A stretch of 64,000 bases of DNA. It comes from Leptasterias polaris (Eukaryota; Echinodermata; Asteroidea; Forcipulatida; Asteriidae). The notes beneath the pieces are model-generated. The model had not been told where the DNA came from. It saw nothing but the letters and a program-made list of their open reading frames with translations, and did no database searches. Both the position numbers and the translations under genes were made by a program. Location of the stretch: assembly GCA_037783415.1 (NCBI GenBank), contig JAZGTN010000051.1, forward strand, positions 372,001-436,000, given 5' to 3'. Positions 1 to 12,100 of the stretch are shown piece by piece. Each line of letters opens with the position of its first letter. The stretch's first letter is position 1.

Positions 1-445
1 AGCACACAATACTAAAAATCTATATATAAGAACCAATATTAGGTGTTACAAATATTAGATGGTACAAATATTATATGGTACAAATAATAGATGGTACCAA
101 CATTAGAAAGTACCAATATTACATGGTACAAGTATCAGATGATACAAATAATAGATGGTAGCAATATTAGATGGTACCAATATTAGAAAGTACCAATATT
201 ACATGGTACAAGTATCAGATGATACAAATATTAGATAGTTCCAATATTAGAATGGTACCAATAACACATGGTACAAATAATAGATGGTACCAATATTAGA
301 CGGTACCAATATTAAATAGCACCAACATTAGATAGTACCAATATTAGATGGTACACATTTTAGATGGTGCCAATATTAGATAGTATCATAATTGGATTGT
401 GCCAATATTAGATAGTATCATAATTAGATGTTGCCAATATTAGGT
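1..445. repeat. AT-rich minisatellite, 16-17 bp unit
   Basis: A degenerate tandem array whose unit is close to ATGGTACCAATATTAG, with variants in which TACC becomes TACA or TATC and the length shifts by one base. About 25 copies run to roughly position 445 and the array begins before the window. No gene overlaps it. It lies beyond the last visible transporter exon and is probably intronic or intergenic for that gene. Confidence 0.9.
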
Positions 446-1414
446 GAACCGTTTATACTGACTGAGCAACTAACTGAGTTTCCTGATACATGTACTGTGA
501 AACGTGCCGCTGAGAAAAGGTGTACTTATTCAGTGATTGGGCACTTCACTTTTTTTAAACATCTCCAGAACGTTTGAACGTTGGAGAACGCAATACTCTT
601 ATTACAAAGAGTCAAAAAGCTTGCACTTCCTATGAGCACTAAATGTACAACGATGAGAAAATACGCGTTGAAGATGAACATTTTATTTCTTTTGGTAACG
701 TAGGGAGCCCAAGTGCGCCCTCATTGTCCATTTTGGAAAAAGTTAATATTGGGGTCGCGACCTGTTCATTCACTCTCTTTTCCTTTTGTAGCTTTAAGCA
801 CGAGAGAGCACATTATTTTCGCTCTGTATTTCTCTCCATTTTGTGGGGAGCATGGCTCTGGCCATGCTCCAAATACTATTTATCTGGGAGGGATAAGGTT
901 GTAGAACTCTCTGTGAGTATCATTTTGTCTTAAATTATCTTTTGACTATAGAAATATTGTGATTTATAAGGCTGTTTGAATCGGTACATTGTAAACTTGT
1001 GTGTGTGTGTGTTTAGCCAGCCTCGTGTTGTGCTGACCCTTTGACATTGCCTTAGTCTTTCAGTAAGTATATACTGTATTGTATGCTATTTTGTAGTCAA
1101 TGTGCGGTGTTGCACTGGATTTGGATTAACTCAGTACAGGAGATTGTTTTATATTTTACACGTCATCTATAGAATTTGTTACTTTTATTGTATTGTCTTT
1201 TGGTGAATCCTCGTCCTTTTTAAATAGAGGACCGGCCTCCTTCCTGTGTCTCTACAGTAATAAGCCACAAATAAATAAAACATTCTGTTTGTGTGGAAAC
1301 TCTTGACACAGCGTCAAACTTCCTGTACTAATAGCGTTGATTGTTTTGGTCCCTCGGCTTCCTGTAAGATGCATACACACAATACATACATCCATAAGAA
1401 GAAAAAAAACTTAC
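446..1414. other. non-coding stretch, intron of the transporter
   Basis: No convincing exon was found. The next transporter exon after 1415-1555, which in this family encodes the segment after the GxNQxQVQRY motif, was looked for on the minus strand and not seen, so it must lie left of the window. A short GT run is present near 1000. The open frames here lack family resemblance. Confidence 0.5.
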
Positions 1415-1555
1415 AATTGGGCCACTGGTTCTTTGCCGCATGTCAGGTATCGTTGAACTTGTGCTTGATTGACACAGTAGACGGCTGACCATGTGAATGT
1501 GCCACCAACCACTACTGACCAAAAGGTGTGGCGGACTGTTGGATCTGGGTTGAAA
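1415..1555 (-). CDS. SLC5A8-like: SLC5A8-like transporter, sixth coding exon (internal)
   Basis: This 141-bp exon encodes 47 residues beginning [18 protein letters not shown] and containing [16 protein letters not shown]. It matches the SLC5A8/SLC5A12 pattern NFNPNPxxRHTFW...GGTFTW...VNQSQVQRY, one of the most conserved stretches of the sodium-coupled monocarboxylate and vitamin transporters. The acceptor is TTGTACAG and the donor GTAAGT. The first base completes a GAT codon with the two bases left by exon 2768-2922, so the frame runs on without interruption. In the family this segment spans about transmembrane helix 7 and the following loop. It is the last exon of the gene inside the window. 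Confidence 0.9.
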
Positions 1556-2767
1556 CTGTACAAGGAATAATCATCAATAGATGATAAACCAATCCATTCA
1601 TTAAAACCCTGACATACTGATGGTACATGCTATTGAGTCCGAGATCAGTCCATTAATAGCAAAAAAATAATAATATTAATAATAACATAAAACAAAACAG
1701 CATATTTGATAACTGCAATGTATCATACTTTTCTGAGAATAGTGTGTAAAACGACCTGTGTCCACTTGTTGAGAAAACAGCAAAAACCTGTCATGGTATT
1801 TTCATCAAGAACATCGAACCCATCCACATTTTTAGAGGTCGAGAGCGTACCGACCGCATCTCCGGCCGCAGCATTCACAAACGGACGCCGTGGATATTTG
1901 AATTTCCCAAACTCACCTTGACGTGGGTTTTGAAAATGCAAATTTGTCGAGACATCCGTTTACTGATTTCTAATCAAAGGGGGGCATTTCAGACGAAATT
2001 ATTTCGCAGGATGCTTACCATTACCATCTTTATAATAAATAAACTTTCGGATGAAAATTACCCATTTTTTTTGTCTAGCCATTACCAAAAGTATGACCCT
2101 AACGTTCATGCAATCAGCTTCCGCAAGACACACCAGTGCTCTTTAAGCCCAAGGCACCATAGTTCTGTATAGGTCCCAGCACCCTACTTTATTGGCACCT
2201 GTGTTTATCTCGTTAGTTGTAGTGTCTACATGGTTACCGTGAAGAGTTACAAACATATGTTTTTGTAGCAACTGTATAGAAAGTAGCAGTTTGCTTATTT
2301 TTTTCACTGTACCAACAATCTTGGGCAAGGATGTATAGTTTGATTAGAGCAAGCAGTCTTGATTATGTTAGAATCAGTCATCGAACTGTCAATTGGGAAC
2401 CTCAAGATGTGTGCTATCGACATGGACTGAGCGCTAGAATTTTGATTATGCACAGATTATCAACGAATTTGGAATTCACCGGTTTGAGAGAGAATTTTGC
2501 TACTTCTCGCCCCTCACAGTGTAAGTTCTATTCATTTCAGGATGGAGGTCTGCAGCAAAATTGAAGAATAGGAGAATTTCCCCAAACTTACAGCTACAGT
2601 AATATTTGGCTTTGTGATTTGAAGGGTATTCATTTTATGAGTTACACAGCGTATTTTTCTCTGAATAAACCTCCTCATAAATCACGAATAACGTTACACA
2701 TTACAATGCAAGTGGTTCTAGAAAGCTTTCTTTAAAGTGTATTGTTTGATGTTGTTGAATGACTCAC
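1556..2767. other. intron of the transporter
   Basis: About 1.2 kb of AT-rich sequence between two phase-matched exons. It holds no other recognisable gene. The short frames at 1706-1941 and 2331-2564 show no family features and are treated as chance. Confidence 0.7.
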
Positions 2768-2922
2768 TCAAAAAAGTCGATACGTCCTCCCTTTTCGGCC
2801 GTTGACCACACAACTCCCATGCCTCCAACACGCATGCTGCCAGCAATGATAAGAGCAAGGAAGCCACTCATCATAATGGTGACTTGAAACACATCAGTCC
2901 ACAACACAGCTTTCATTCCTCC
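2768..2922 (-). CDS. SLC5A8-like: SLC5A8-like transporter, fifth coding exon
   Basis: A 155-bp exon encoding GGMKAVLWTDVFQVTIMMSG followed by a hydrophobic helix and ending KGGRIDFF plus two bases of the next codon. GG[LM]KAVxWTDVFQ is a hallmark of SLC5 family transporters, at the start of transmembrane helix 6. It joins exon 3931-3998 in phase 0 (CTFYTTI then GGMKAV) and exon 1415-1555 in phase 2. The acceptor is CTGAAG and the donor GTGAGT. There are no stops, frameshifts or odd residues, so the gene looks functional here. Confidence 0.92.
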
Positions 2923-3930
2923 CTTCAGTCAGGGAACATTGGAAAAGGATTTTTAAAATGTTTTGTTTCCGATTAAACAGTGTGAACATCTGTGAAGGTT
3001 TTGGGCAATTAAGGTGGCAACGTTTGAACCCCCCCCCCCCCCAAAAAAAAATAATAATAAATAAAATAAAAAATTGTACTGAATATTTTAAGGGGCACCG
3101 AGGAAAAAAGGCCTTAGGCACAAATAAATACAATTGGCACAAAATTGAACACAAGAAGCGGTATACGTTTTGAGGCAATGTATGGCAGCCTAAATTGTTA
3201 TTGAAAGTTTGGAACATGGGTTGTAGGAAGTTTTTAAAGTCATTGAACACTCTTTGAAAAACAACTGATATTTATTTCAGTTTGTAAAAATTTGAAATGA
3301 AATCCCGAGTTCTCCAAACACCGATGAGTGTACAGCCATTTGACATCCCATCCTTGGTACAGCAAGTCTTGTCAAGCATTCAATAGGTTTTACAAGCCAA
3401 TTTGAATCACAAAACAAGGTACTCCTGCCTGTACTGCGTGAGATACACAAGTTCAAACCAACCAAAACAACGAAGTGGTTGTTTTCATTCAGAAGGTTTT
3501 TACTTATTTATTTGTTCTTCTTTTCGTGTTATGTATGAGGCCAATACGTAAATGAATGAGTGGGAACAGATAATCATAGTCTTTTGTGTATGGCCTAAAT
3601 ACCCCCCTCATCATGGGTTCATAAAAATTGCTAGAGTGTGTTAACCCACAGCAGCACAACAATTATCGTTACACAATTTGGAATATTTTCTTTGCTTGTG
3701 AAAAAAAAAATTAATAACAATAATTTAGGTCAGGAAGTGACCGCCATCGGATACATTGTATGCCAATTCAAATTATAACCTACTTTTTCCTCTAGTGTGG
3801 TAAAACGGGTTAGGCCTACACTACATGTTTGTATTGTCTCCTCTGTTACCTTCACACTTGCTTTATAATAATTATAATCATTAGTTCTTACATAAAATGG
3901 TGCTTTATGCACATTATTGGCTGAACTTAC
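2923..3930. other. intron of the transporter with poly(C)/poly(A) tract
   Basis: Intron sequence. It contains a C14 run followed by an A/T-rich simple repeat at about 3030-3075. No gene was recognised in either strand. Confidence 0.65.
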
Positions 3931-3998
3931 AATTGTTGTGTAGAAAGTACACACAAGTCCAATGGCAATGACTGAACCCCACAGATCCAGCCCAGTAA
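3931..3998 (-). CDS. SLC5A8-like: SLC5A8-like transporter, fourth coding exon
   Basis: This 68-bp exon encodes TGLDLWGSVIAIGLVCTFYT followed by TI, matching the family segment VTGxDLWGAVVATGVVCTFYxTxGG (transmembrane helix 5 region). It opens with two bases that complete a valine codon begun by exon 6829-6880, and ends in phase 0. The splice sites are a TTGTACAG acceptor and a GTAAGT donor. Its tiny size is typical of SLC5A genes, which have many short exons, and makes it easy for gene finders to miss. Confidence 0.92.
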
Positions 3999-5254
3999 CT
4001 GTACAATAAAGGCAAATATAAACAAAAACATTTATTAGTCGTGCCTTGTGCACGACTAATTGATGTGAAGTAAACGCATAAGTTACTTCTGTGAAAAAAT
4101 GCTATTATGAGATAACAATTTATAAAATAATTTAGGCTTAAATTTTAACAAATTTCAAATTTGATGTAACCAAATGCTTTCGAAGGAGTAGTAAAGCAGA
4201 TGGAACTATGGACATTAATTCAAATCATTCGAACTTTACACTTATTTCCATGCTTCATGAAATTTCCAAACAGTATATATAAAGCCAAAACATTGATTTA
4301 AAGAAGTAACCAAAAAAGCATTATTTACAAGGCAGAAAATTAATATGGAGGCATCATCTAGAAGCCGAAGCTTGTGGTGAGATGCCTGATGGACAGACAA
4401 ACAGAACGTAAACAGGAACAAGAACGTACGGACAGACAGGTTGGACAATGACAGAAATGATGAAGATAATATTAATATTATAATAATATTTATTAATAAT
4501 AATAAACATGATAATAACAATTATAAGGAAGTAATGTATATAAAGAAAGAACATCAGCTGACTAATAAACGTAAGTAAAAAAGAGAACACTGTGAAGACT
4601 ATAGCCATAATGAGAATAAACTATGTTAGATACTGGGAGAGGAGAGCTCTTATAAGCACATTTAAATCGACCCACAGAAGATTGTGATTTAATTAGACTG
4701 TCTTAAACCATTCCAAAGACGCGGTCCGAAGAAACGAAGCGTTTTTAGGTGGAATGATGTGCGGTTGAATGGCACATAGAGGTGTGAATTTTTATGCGAT
4801 CTGGTTGACTACCCATGGGTGTCACAGACAGAGGTAAAGAATGAACTAAAGGAAGTGGGTAAAAGATTGTGAGTAAATCTGTACATGAAAATACCTGTAT
4901 GAAATGTTTTAATTTCAGCAAGTGCTAGTGAGTGTAATTGGGCAAAGAGAGGTGTAGTGTCACGTGCTCCCGCGATTGAAGCTTGTTGTTAGAAACAGGT
5001 GCCCAAACGATATTACAATAGTTAAGATAGGGAAGATTGATGGTATTGTAAAGCAATACCAAGGATTTGGGAGGAAGACAAGCACAAAGTCTAGACATGA
5101 CACCAGCGTTGCGGGAGATGGTTTTAGCGTAAGGTAAGAGACTAAAAAAATGTTTCTATTCCCTGGAGACACCATCTATTGGAAAAAATGTAAAAACTTA
5201 ATATTTCAGAGCATCATTTAACCGCTCTTTAACAGTTTTGCAGTCAAAGTAATG

Positions 5255-5480
5255 TTTGACTAAGTGCCGGCGCTATCGGAATAAGGTTCACCACATGGAA
5301 GGACAGAATCTCCTGGGGGGGGGGGGGGGGGCAGAATATCCTGCTACAGTACCGGTGTCATAGGGTAATCTGTCCCCCGGAGATTCTGTCCCCCATGTGG
5401 GAAATTAACGTGGGCTGGAGGAGGAGGATTCAAAAGAGGGCGCTATCAGAAGCAGTTTGTACACAAATCTCCATATTGGG
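5255..5480. repeat. interspersed repeat, copy 1 (second copy near 14020-14140)
   Basis: The block GCCGGTGTCATAGGGTAATC...CCCATGTGGGAAATTAACGT...AAAAGAGGGCGCTATCA is repeated with mismatches at 14025-14140. Inside this copy, AGAATCTCCTG and a poly(G) run occur several times. It is probably a small mobile element, but ends and target duplications were not resolved. Confidence 0.65.
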
Positions 5481-6170
5481 GGGGGGGGGGGGACACCAGA
5501 ATCTCCTGCCACACCGGCCCTTTTTCTGTTGTTTGCGTCGCTGAGAACAATGGAAAAGTACCGTTGAGTGAGACGCCCTCTATCTTTACCAGCGAGTATA
5601 AAGATGGCAGATTAGTATTCGAGTGCAATTTGTTTTGAGACCTGTGCGGGTCAAATACTAAATAGTACTGTAGCGGTACATTGTTCAGAGTTTAAACTAC
5701 TTTGAGGTCGAATCATACTGTATGTAGATTGATAGACTGTTCCATGACGTAATGTCTCATTCCGATTGCATGAAAAGTTCTTGGAATTGGTCCAAGTCAC
5801 GTTCTAGTACGTGTTGGTATAAGCTTGAAATTGTACGTTACTCAATGGAACAGGATATTTACGTTGTACCTATGGGGAGTTTTTCTATACAAATGTCTTG
5901 GTAAAGTTGAGACGGAAACGGTTGAATCAAGAAATCAGAAAATTTAGAAGCCGAGGGAGAATTATAAGAGTGTTTTGTCTGAATGTTTGTAACCATTGCT
6001 TGATGTTAACTCGTGAGCATTATGAATGAATAAAGGCGTCCGACCACTGCAGCTTGAAGACAGTCTCTGTCGTCTGTATTACTAACGTCTCGTTTTGAGT
6101 TAAAGGTATCCAGGGTTAAAAAATGTAGGGCCCGCTTTAGATCATAAAGACCCCGGGCTAAACTAGTTCA

Positions 6171-6347
6171 CCCCTCTTCATCCCGCTACCCTTCTTCCCA
6201 TCCCATTCCCAGTCCAGTGTTTGACGAGACCCCTCTTCATCCCGCTACCCTTCTTCCCATCCCATTCCCAGTCCAGTGTTTGACGAGACCCCTCTTCATC
6301 CCGCTACCCTTCTTCCCATCCCATTCCCAGTCCAGTGTTTGACGAGA
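6171..6347. repeat. 60-bp tandem repeat, 2.95 copies
   Basis: The unit starts CCCCTCTTCATCCCGCTACC and ends GTGTTTGACGAGA. Three consecutive copies at 6171, 6231 and 6291 look identical, so the expansion is recent. It lies in a transporter intron, about 480 bp downstream in gene orientation of exon 6829-6880. Confidence 0.95.
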
Positions 6348-6828
6348 AGTCGTTGGTACTGTATGTTGCCTACCACTGCAGTGAATCAACACCACCGTGC
6401 CAACGCTGTATCCGGTGCCGACGCCCTGCGACAGGTATCCCAGTACACGTTTATGGTTTGTTTGTTTGTTTATTAATTTCCACTCAAGTAAACAACAAGT
6501 CATAAATCAACGGCTTTGAAGAAAATAATACATATTGAGCGGAGGGCCATCTTGAAACCCATAGGGCTTGTATCGATGACCCTATGTAAGTGCCAATGGG
6601 AAAGTGGGTGTATTCATGCAAGACTAGAAATATACAGCCGAGTACGACTACTTGGGTCTCAGGTAATATTGTGGATCGAGCGTGAATCTCATTCATCAGT
6701 TTTGTGTATTGGATTCAAGTTGGTACAACCTTAGTACGGATTGGGAAAAAAGTAACTGCACGTAGGCCTAGCCTAATGAATCAACCTTGCTATAGCCATA
6801 GGGGGCCTACTGACTTGACTATTCTTAC

Positions 6829-6880
6829 CTGCACTTAAAGCGAGAGCTGGAGCATAGATTACAATGCCCATGTAGATGAT
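6829..6880 (-). CDS. SLC5A8-like: SLC5A8-like transporter, third coding exon
   Basis: A 52-bp microexon encoding IIYMGIVIYAPALALSA plus one base. The family motif is [IL]LYTGIVIYAPALALN, transmembrane helix 4. The acceptor is TTTTCCTCAG and the donor GTAAGA. It continues directly from LQM at the end of exon 7973-8038 and supplies the G of the valine codon finished by exon 3931-3998. All three junctions agree in phase, which makes chance resemblance very unlikely despite the short length. Confidence 0.92.
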
Positions 6881-7972
6881 CTGAGGAAAAGGGGAATACA
6901 AGTTAAAATACATTCATCAGTCAGTTGTCGATTGGGTTAGTTAGAAGCTGCTTGACAGGTCATAAACAATCTCAGCAGGAGCTCCACATTATTTTAGTAA
7001 ACTAGGAACCTGCTTAAGAGGTCCTAAACAATCCACACACTGGGTCAGTGGATACCCACACCAACTAACAAACTAGACTTAACAAACACTAGGTGTTCGG
7101 GTATCGCTGGGGTCAGTGCTGTAACAAACTACACACTTTAGCAAAAGTCTAAATAAAAAACACGATTAAAAGCCAAGCATTAATTTGATTGTTAACGAGG
7201 TTTGCATGAACGGCTGTTTTGGAGACTAACAAAGCGTAGTGTCAAAAGCAGGTTGCGCGAACCTTGAACAGAGACTAGACCACAAGCATGTTTGATTGAC
7301 TTTTGAACCTTGCGGTTGATTTGCTCACCGTTTAAATGGTTTCGATCGCGTTTTTGTGTGTATCCCGTGGTTTGACAGCGGGTCAATAAATATGTTACCC
7401 TAGTTTCGTCGCTGGTTCTATTCATTTAAATTCATATCATTTATTCTTGTTGTGAAGCCAACTATTCTCAGAAAAGCACGATTAATCACTGTACTAGCCA
7501 AGAACCCCATAGAGACACGACAAGGAAGGCAGTTTCAGTTTTAGATGTTGGAGGAAAACCCCAGATAAATTTTCCAGGGAAAAACCACACAATCATGTAG
7601 GGACTGAAAACCTGGGTCCTACAGAGGTGGAAGGCCATGAAATATATCACTATGCCAACCCAACCGCGTCATTTAGCTGTCCCTTAAGGGGCACCGTGGT
7701 ATATAAATTATGAGTGTATTTATTTGTTTACTTTTGTATGTCATCTCTCCAAACAATGTCCTTTGCAAGGAAAAGTGCAATACTCTCAACGAAATCAATT
7801 TATTCCCACACACACACACACACACAAAATTCAAAAGATTTAGTGTACTTGATTTATTGAATAGATATGTACGTGCTCATAACATAACGTCGACAGCTTT
7901 TCAGGGACAACGTAAACGCAAACTTGGCACATAAACAAGAAAAGAACTAAAGTGTATTCTGCTAGACCTTAC
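6881..7972. other. intron of the transporter
   Basis: About 1.1 kb of intron. A short CA repeat sits near 7807-7827. No other gene features were found. Confidence 0.65.
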
Positions 7973-8038
7973 CATCTGTAGAAAGAACGTCATCATACCG
8001 CAGATTCGCATGACCTTATTGAACCTTAGCTCCAGATA
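7973..8038 (-). CDS. SLC5A8-like: SLC5A8-like transporter, second coding exon
   Basis: A 66-bp exon, exactly 22 codons, encoding YLELRFNKVMRICGMMTFFL plus QM. YLELRFNKxxRxxG is a family signature between helices 3 and 4. It is in phase 0 at both ends, so it can accept either upstream first exon, both of which end in TSAFE. The acceptor is CATGCACAG and the donor GTAAGG. A 31-bp VNTR starts only about 80 bp upstream of the acceptor in gene orientation. Confidence 0.93.
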
Positions 8039-8117
8039 CTGTGCATGGGAATGAACACAATAAAAGACATCTGTTAAATGAAGTTCATTGGCACACACCT
8101 GGAAATACGAACGTTTG

Positions 8118-8535
8118 TTACGCACCATTATGACCTACATGGACCATTATGTCCGACAATATTTTTGCACCATTGTGTCCGCCCCATTGTGTCCTACACA
8201 CCATTGCGTCCGCCCCATTGTGTCCTACACACCATTGTGTCCGCCCCATTGTGTCCGTAGAACCATTGTGTCCGCCCCATTGTGTCCGTAGAACCATTGT
8301 GTCCGCCCCATTGTGTCCGTAGAACAATTGTGTCCGCCCCATTGTGTCCGTAGAACCATTGTGTCCGCCCCATTGTGTCCGTAGAACCATTGTGTCCGCC
8401 CCATTGTGTCCTACAAACCATTGTGTCCGCCCCATTGTGTCCTACAAACCATTGCATGTGTCCGCCCCATTGTGTCCGTAGAACCATTATGTCCGCCAAG
8501 TTATGTCTGATGAACCATTATGTTCGACACATATT
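8118..8535. repeat. 31-bp minisatellite built of CCATTGTGTCCG half-units
   Basis: The array has a unit of about ACCATTGTGTCCGCCCCATT followed by GTGTCCGTAGA, with the five-base GTAGA alternating with TACAC or TACAA. About 11 units are seen, with diverged edge copies (ATTATGTCCG). Each unit is itself a duplicated half-unit. Because all frames are rich in open codons, long spurious ORFs appear on both strands; they are not genes. It is intronic, directly beside a transporter splice acceptor. Confidence 0.95.
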
Positions 8536-11500
8536 TTTGTTTTTTAATCGAGGCAATCCCGTTGGGATTTCTATAAGATAAATCAATGTTTAGTATGATC
8601 CCAAAAAGACGTATTTATTTTCAGTGTAGCCCATTTTCTCCAAGTACTGCAATTTCGTTGTTCAAAGGCTTCACCAGTGTTTGGTTAATAGTATTATTTG
8701 AAACGTGGCTATGCTGAAGTTAACCGATTGGGATATTAATATTGCTATATAAATATTAGATAATTAATGTTGATTGCTTCGAGTGCTTTTGTTAAAACTA
8801 CGACTCCCTTATCCCAGGAGCGCTCTGTTTTCCATAGATGAAGCCGAGGGAAAACAGACCCGCTCTGGGGTCACCGAGGGACTCGTAATTTTAACAACAG
8901 CACGAGTAAAAGTAGGTATATTTTGTTTAATAACACCCCATACGATACATTGCCAGATGTATGTACCGATATTAACCTTTCTTTGCTACGGGTAAAGTTT
9001 GCTATGGGTATTTGGCATTTGTTGCTATGGGTTTATTTCGTCAAGTCCGCGCAGCTTTTTAGTAAAAGTAAGAAATTATGCTCTAAGTCATTCACAGGGT
9101 TTTAATTGGAATGTTTTTCGAAAAAGTCCAGTTTTGTTTTGCTAGAAAAACAGTAAAGTTAACAAAACTGGTCTAAAATCTTCCTTGTAATGCTCACGTG
9201 TGTGTTTGCTATTTTAACATTTGCGAAAAAGATAAGAAATAGCACAATACGCAAATTAGTAAAAATGAACACAAAAAACCGTTAAAGTACATTAAGTGAA
9301 CTTACAAAGTTTCAGACGAATAATCTAATGGGCACGTACTCGTTGCTAGGGACTTTCATTATTTGAATTTAATAAACGAAGTCTAAGAGCTCCAATCAAA
9401 AGAAGGAACAAAAGAAAAAAGAACTTGGTATTTACACAAAATATATATTAGCATAACAACTTACTCGGTAACGAGCAACGGACAGCTGTTGATAGTATAG
9501 CACATTGTGAGAAACGACACCCTCTGAAGTAACGTAGTTTTTGAGAAAGAGGTAATTTCTCACTATATTAATATTAAAAGACTTCAGGCCTGAAGTATTT
9601 TATTGGCATCTGAAAGCACACAAATGTGTGCAACAAGGGTGTTTTGGGCTTTCATTATTTTCTTGCAACTTCGATGACCAATTCAGCCCAAATTTTCACA
9701 GGTTTGTTATTTTATGCATATGTTGGGATACACCAAGTGACAATACTCATCTTTGATAATTACCAAACGTGTCCAGTGCCTTTAACCTATTTTGACAATA
9801 ATTGTATGCAAATTATGGTATAACTTTGGATTGCAAAATGCTACATACTTCTAACATACTCTAAATTAAAGCTGAGAAAAAGCCCTTTACCATTCCATGT
9901 ATCTAACTCCAAAATGATTTGTTGAGACATAACAGTCATTTTTACAGAGCGGGTCACATATTATGTGACTTTTTGGTTAGTTTGGGAGCAGGAGCGGGAG
10001 CGGGGGGGGGGGGGGGGGGAGGGGTTGAAATCTTACATAGATACAAACATAGTACCCATTTCTATTATCGGATTAAAAGTCCTTGCAGTGCCCACAATGT
10101 GGGGGCAGTTGACCCCTGCACCCCTGGGTTATACGAAAACCTATGTGTATACTTACATTGTTCATGTCTTGCAAAGACCAAAGGTACTTGGCCCTGTCAG
10201 AATTATGGGTTTTTGTCACTAAGAAGTGTATTTGAACGATGAAATGCAAGAATTTCGGGTGTGTGAAGTGATGCCAGCCACTCCCACTATTTTTGTATTT
10301 TATTATTGTTTTGTTTATTAATGCTCTTGGTTAAACAAGCCTCTTCCCTCTACCTCCCTTTTTCCACTCTCATTGCTCATCCCTTGATTTTTTTAAGTGC
10401 ATTCTGCTTCTCTATTTTCAACTATTTCTACCTGATTGCTTCTGTTATACAGTAGCATGCGTGTTGTGTGTGCGTGTGTGTGTTGTGTTGTCATGAAATG
10501 TTGGCCTTTGAGAAAGACTCTGTGAGGATCAAAGTGAGGCCATTGACAAGTGTTTGCAAAACATAATAATAATAATGATAACGACATGCAAACTGGAAAT
10601 GAAACTCATTTATTACGATACGAATTCGTACACACGGTAATTTGAGTAAGGAAAATAATGTTAGACTTTGGGGGGTTGAACAACAGTGTTTACAGGATAT
10701 GGACATCTTCTGAGTGTCCCCATCAACATTGAACCTCTCGACCCCCAGACTTCATGTGCGCCGTACTGAAGCGAGTGCCATACACAGTTCAACAACTGTT
10801 GTATGGTATTGTGTCGGTTTCACATCCACACCACAAAGCGGGAGGACGTACAATTTTCTGCAAACGAAAACACTATAATGGCCACTGTGTACATGAAATG
10901 TTGCTTTACATATTCAATGGTTTTATTGGCATTCAATAGTTTGAATGGAGTTATTCGCTATGTATGTTTTTCAGTAGCCTCATGCACAATAACTAAAACA
11001 TTGACCTTTCAGAATGTCAAACACCAACACTGTAATAGTTCTTTATGAGAAGTGAGCCTTGAGGGGGAGGATACGCCCATGGATGTACATGGGGTTGAAT
11101 AGACCACAAAGTAAGGAATACAAAATTATACCATTACAACGTATGTTTTTTTCTTCTCTTCTTGTCATTGTTTCCCTGTCACTGCCGTTCTTGATTTAGA
11201 TGGGGCCAACAGAAACAAGTTCTTCCAAACATCCAATCGACTTATTAATCAAATGTGCTAAAATACCAACACAAACCTAAAAACATTAATACAAAACTCT
11301 CAAACAAAAGGCTTCTTTTCTCGGAAAAAACTAAACCGATCAGAATTTGTAACGATCGAAACGAATGGATTCTGCCCTTGCACTCTTCATAATATCCTAA
11401 TTATGTTGTGTCATAGGAGGGAAAGGGTCGCAGAAGTCGGAGGACTGCTTTCTGAAAGCTTTTTAAAACATTTATTGGTTTTTAATTGGCTATGACATAT

Positions 11501-11752
11501 GCAACTGTAGTTCGTTAAAAAAGGAGGAAAATTCCAAGCACAGCAATTTATTCAAATTACAATGGCACTGACTGAGCTTAGAAACCAGAACGGAGAAACC
11601 AATCAGCTGAAGAAGAGTTGTATGTCAATGCCTTCGGTTGCTATGACAATGAAGAACAAGTTGCGACTCTGAAGGGATTCTTACTTCTAAATATGACGTA
11701 GGCAGACGAGTTGATGACTCATTGGATAATCCTTAAATTTAAATTTGCTTAC
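8536..11752. other. long intron between first and second transporter exons
   Basis: About 3.2 kb without recognisable genes. It includes a poly(G) tract at about 10002-10019, a GT-rich run near 10458-10490 and an inverted motif around 8815-8875 (CGCTCTGTTTTCC against GGAAAACAGACCCGCTC). The open frames here are short and without family resemblance. Confidence 0.55.
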
Positions 11753-12100
11753 CTCAAAGGCGCTTGTCACATTCAGCCTAAAAAAGATTGGCATGAAACA
11801 CCTCGACGTGACTACCCCCGCTAAGATGTAGGCTAAACCGTACAACCAAAACATGCAGCCGTGAGTGTAGTTTTCTGCTGGTGTTCCCAGGAAGGTTATT
11901 GCTGATATGAAGCTAGCTACTAGAGACACAGAAACAGGGATTGGATTCATATTGCGATCAGCCATCAAAAACTCATTGGTGGTCTTCTGCTTGCCTCCCG
12001 TCACGGCGTGGTAGATCCCAATAGCGCTGGACACTAGCAGAGTACATGCAAATACTGCATAGTCTGCAGCGCTGAACACTCGCATTTCCTCGTCAGCCAT
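11753..12100 (-). CDS. SLC5A8-like: SLC5A8-like transporter, first coding exon, proximal copy
   Basis: This exon encodes 116 residues from MADEEMRVFSAADYAVFACT to VTSAFE, then a GTAAGC donor. It contains the SLC5 N-terminal signatures GGKQKTTNEFLMADRNMNPI, SLVASFISAITFLGTPAENY and FxPIFFRL, spanning transmembrane helices 1 to 3. The start chosen is the second in-frame Met (codon at 12098-12100); an upstream Met (MVN, codon at 12107-12109) would add three residues. It joins exon 7973-8038 in phase 0 to give TSAFE-YLELRF. The product should be a plasma-membrane sodium-coupled carrier of short monocarboxylates or related anions; substrate cannot be read from this portion. A close paralogue of the exon lies 2.7 kb upstream. 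Confidence 0.93.

Larger units (their letters stand above)
3999..6828. other. long intron of the transporter
   Basis: A 2.8-kb intron. It contains two poly(G) tracts (about 5316-5332 and 5478-5492), an interspersed repeat copy at about 5255-5480, and a perfect 60-bp tandem triplication at 6171-6347, each listed separately. The open frames at 3730-4053 and 4242-4608 are simple AT-rich sequence apart from the small exon listed above. Confidence 0.6.

Noticed and set aside
8118..8535. CRISPR-like array
   Set aside because: There are no unique spacers; it is a simple minisatellite in a eukaryotic intron.
8078..8581. Frames of about 60-105 codons over the 31-bp array
   Set aside because: Generated by the minisatellite; both strands open alike.
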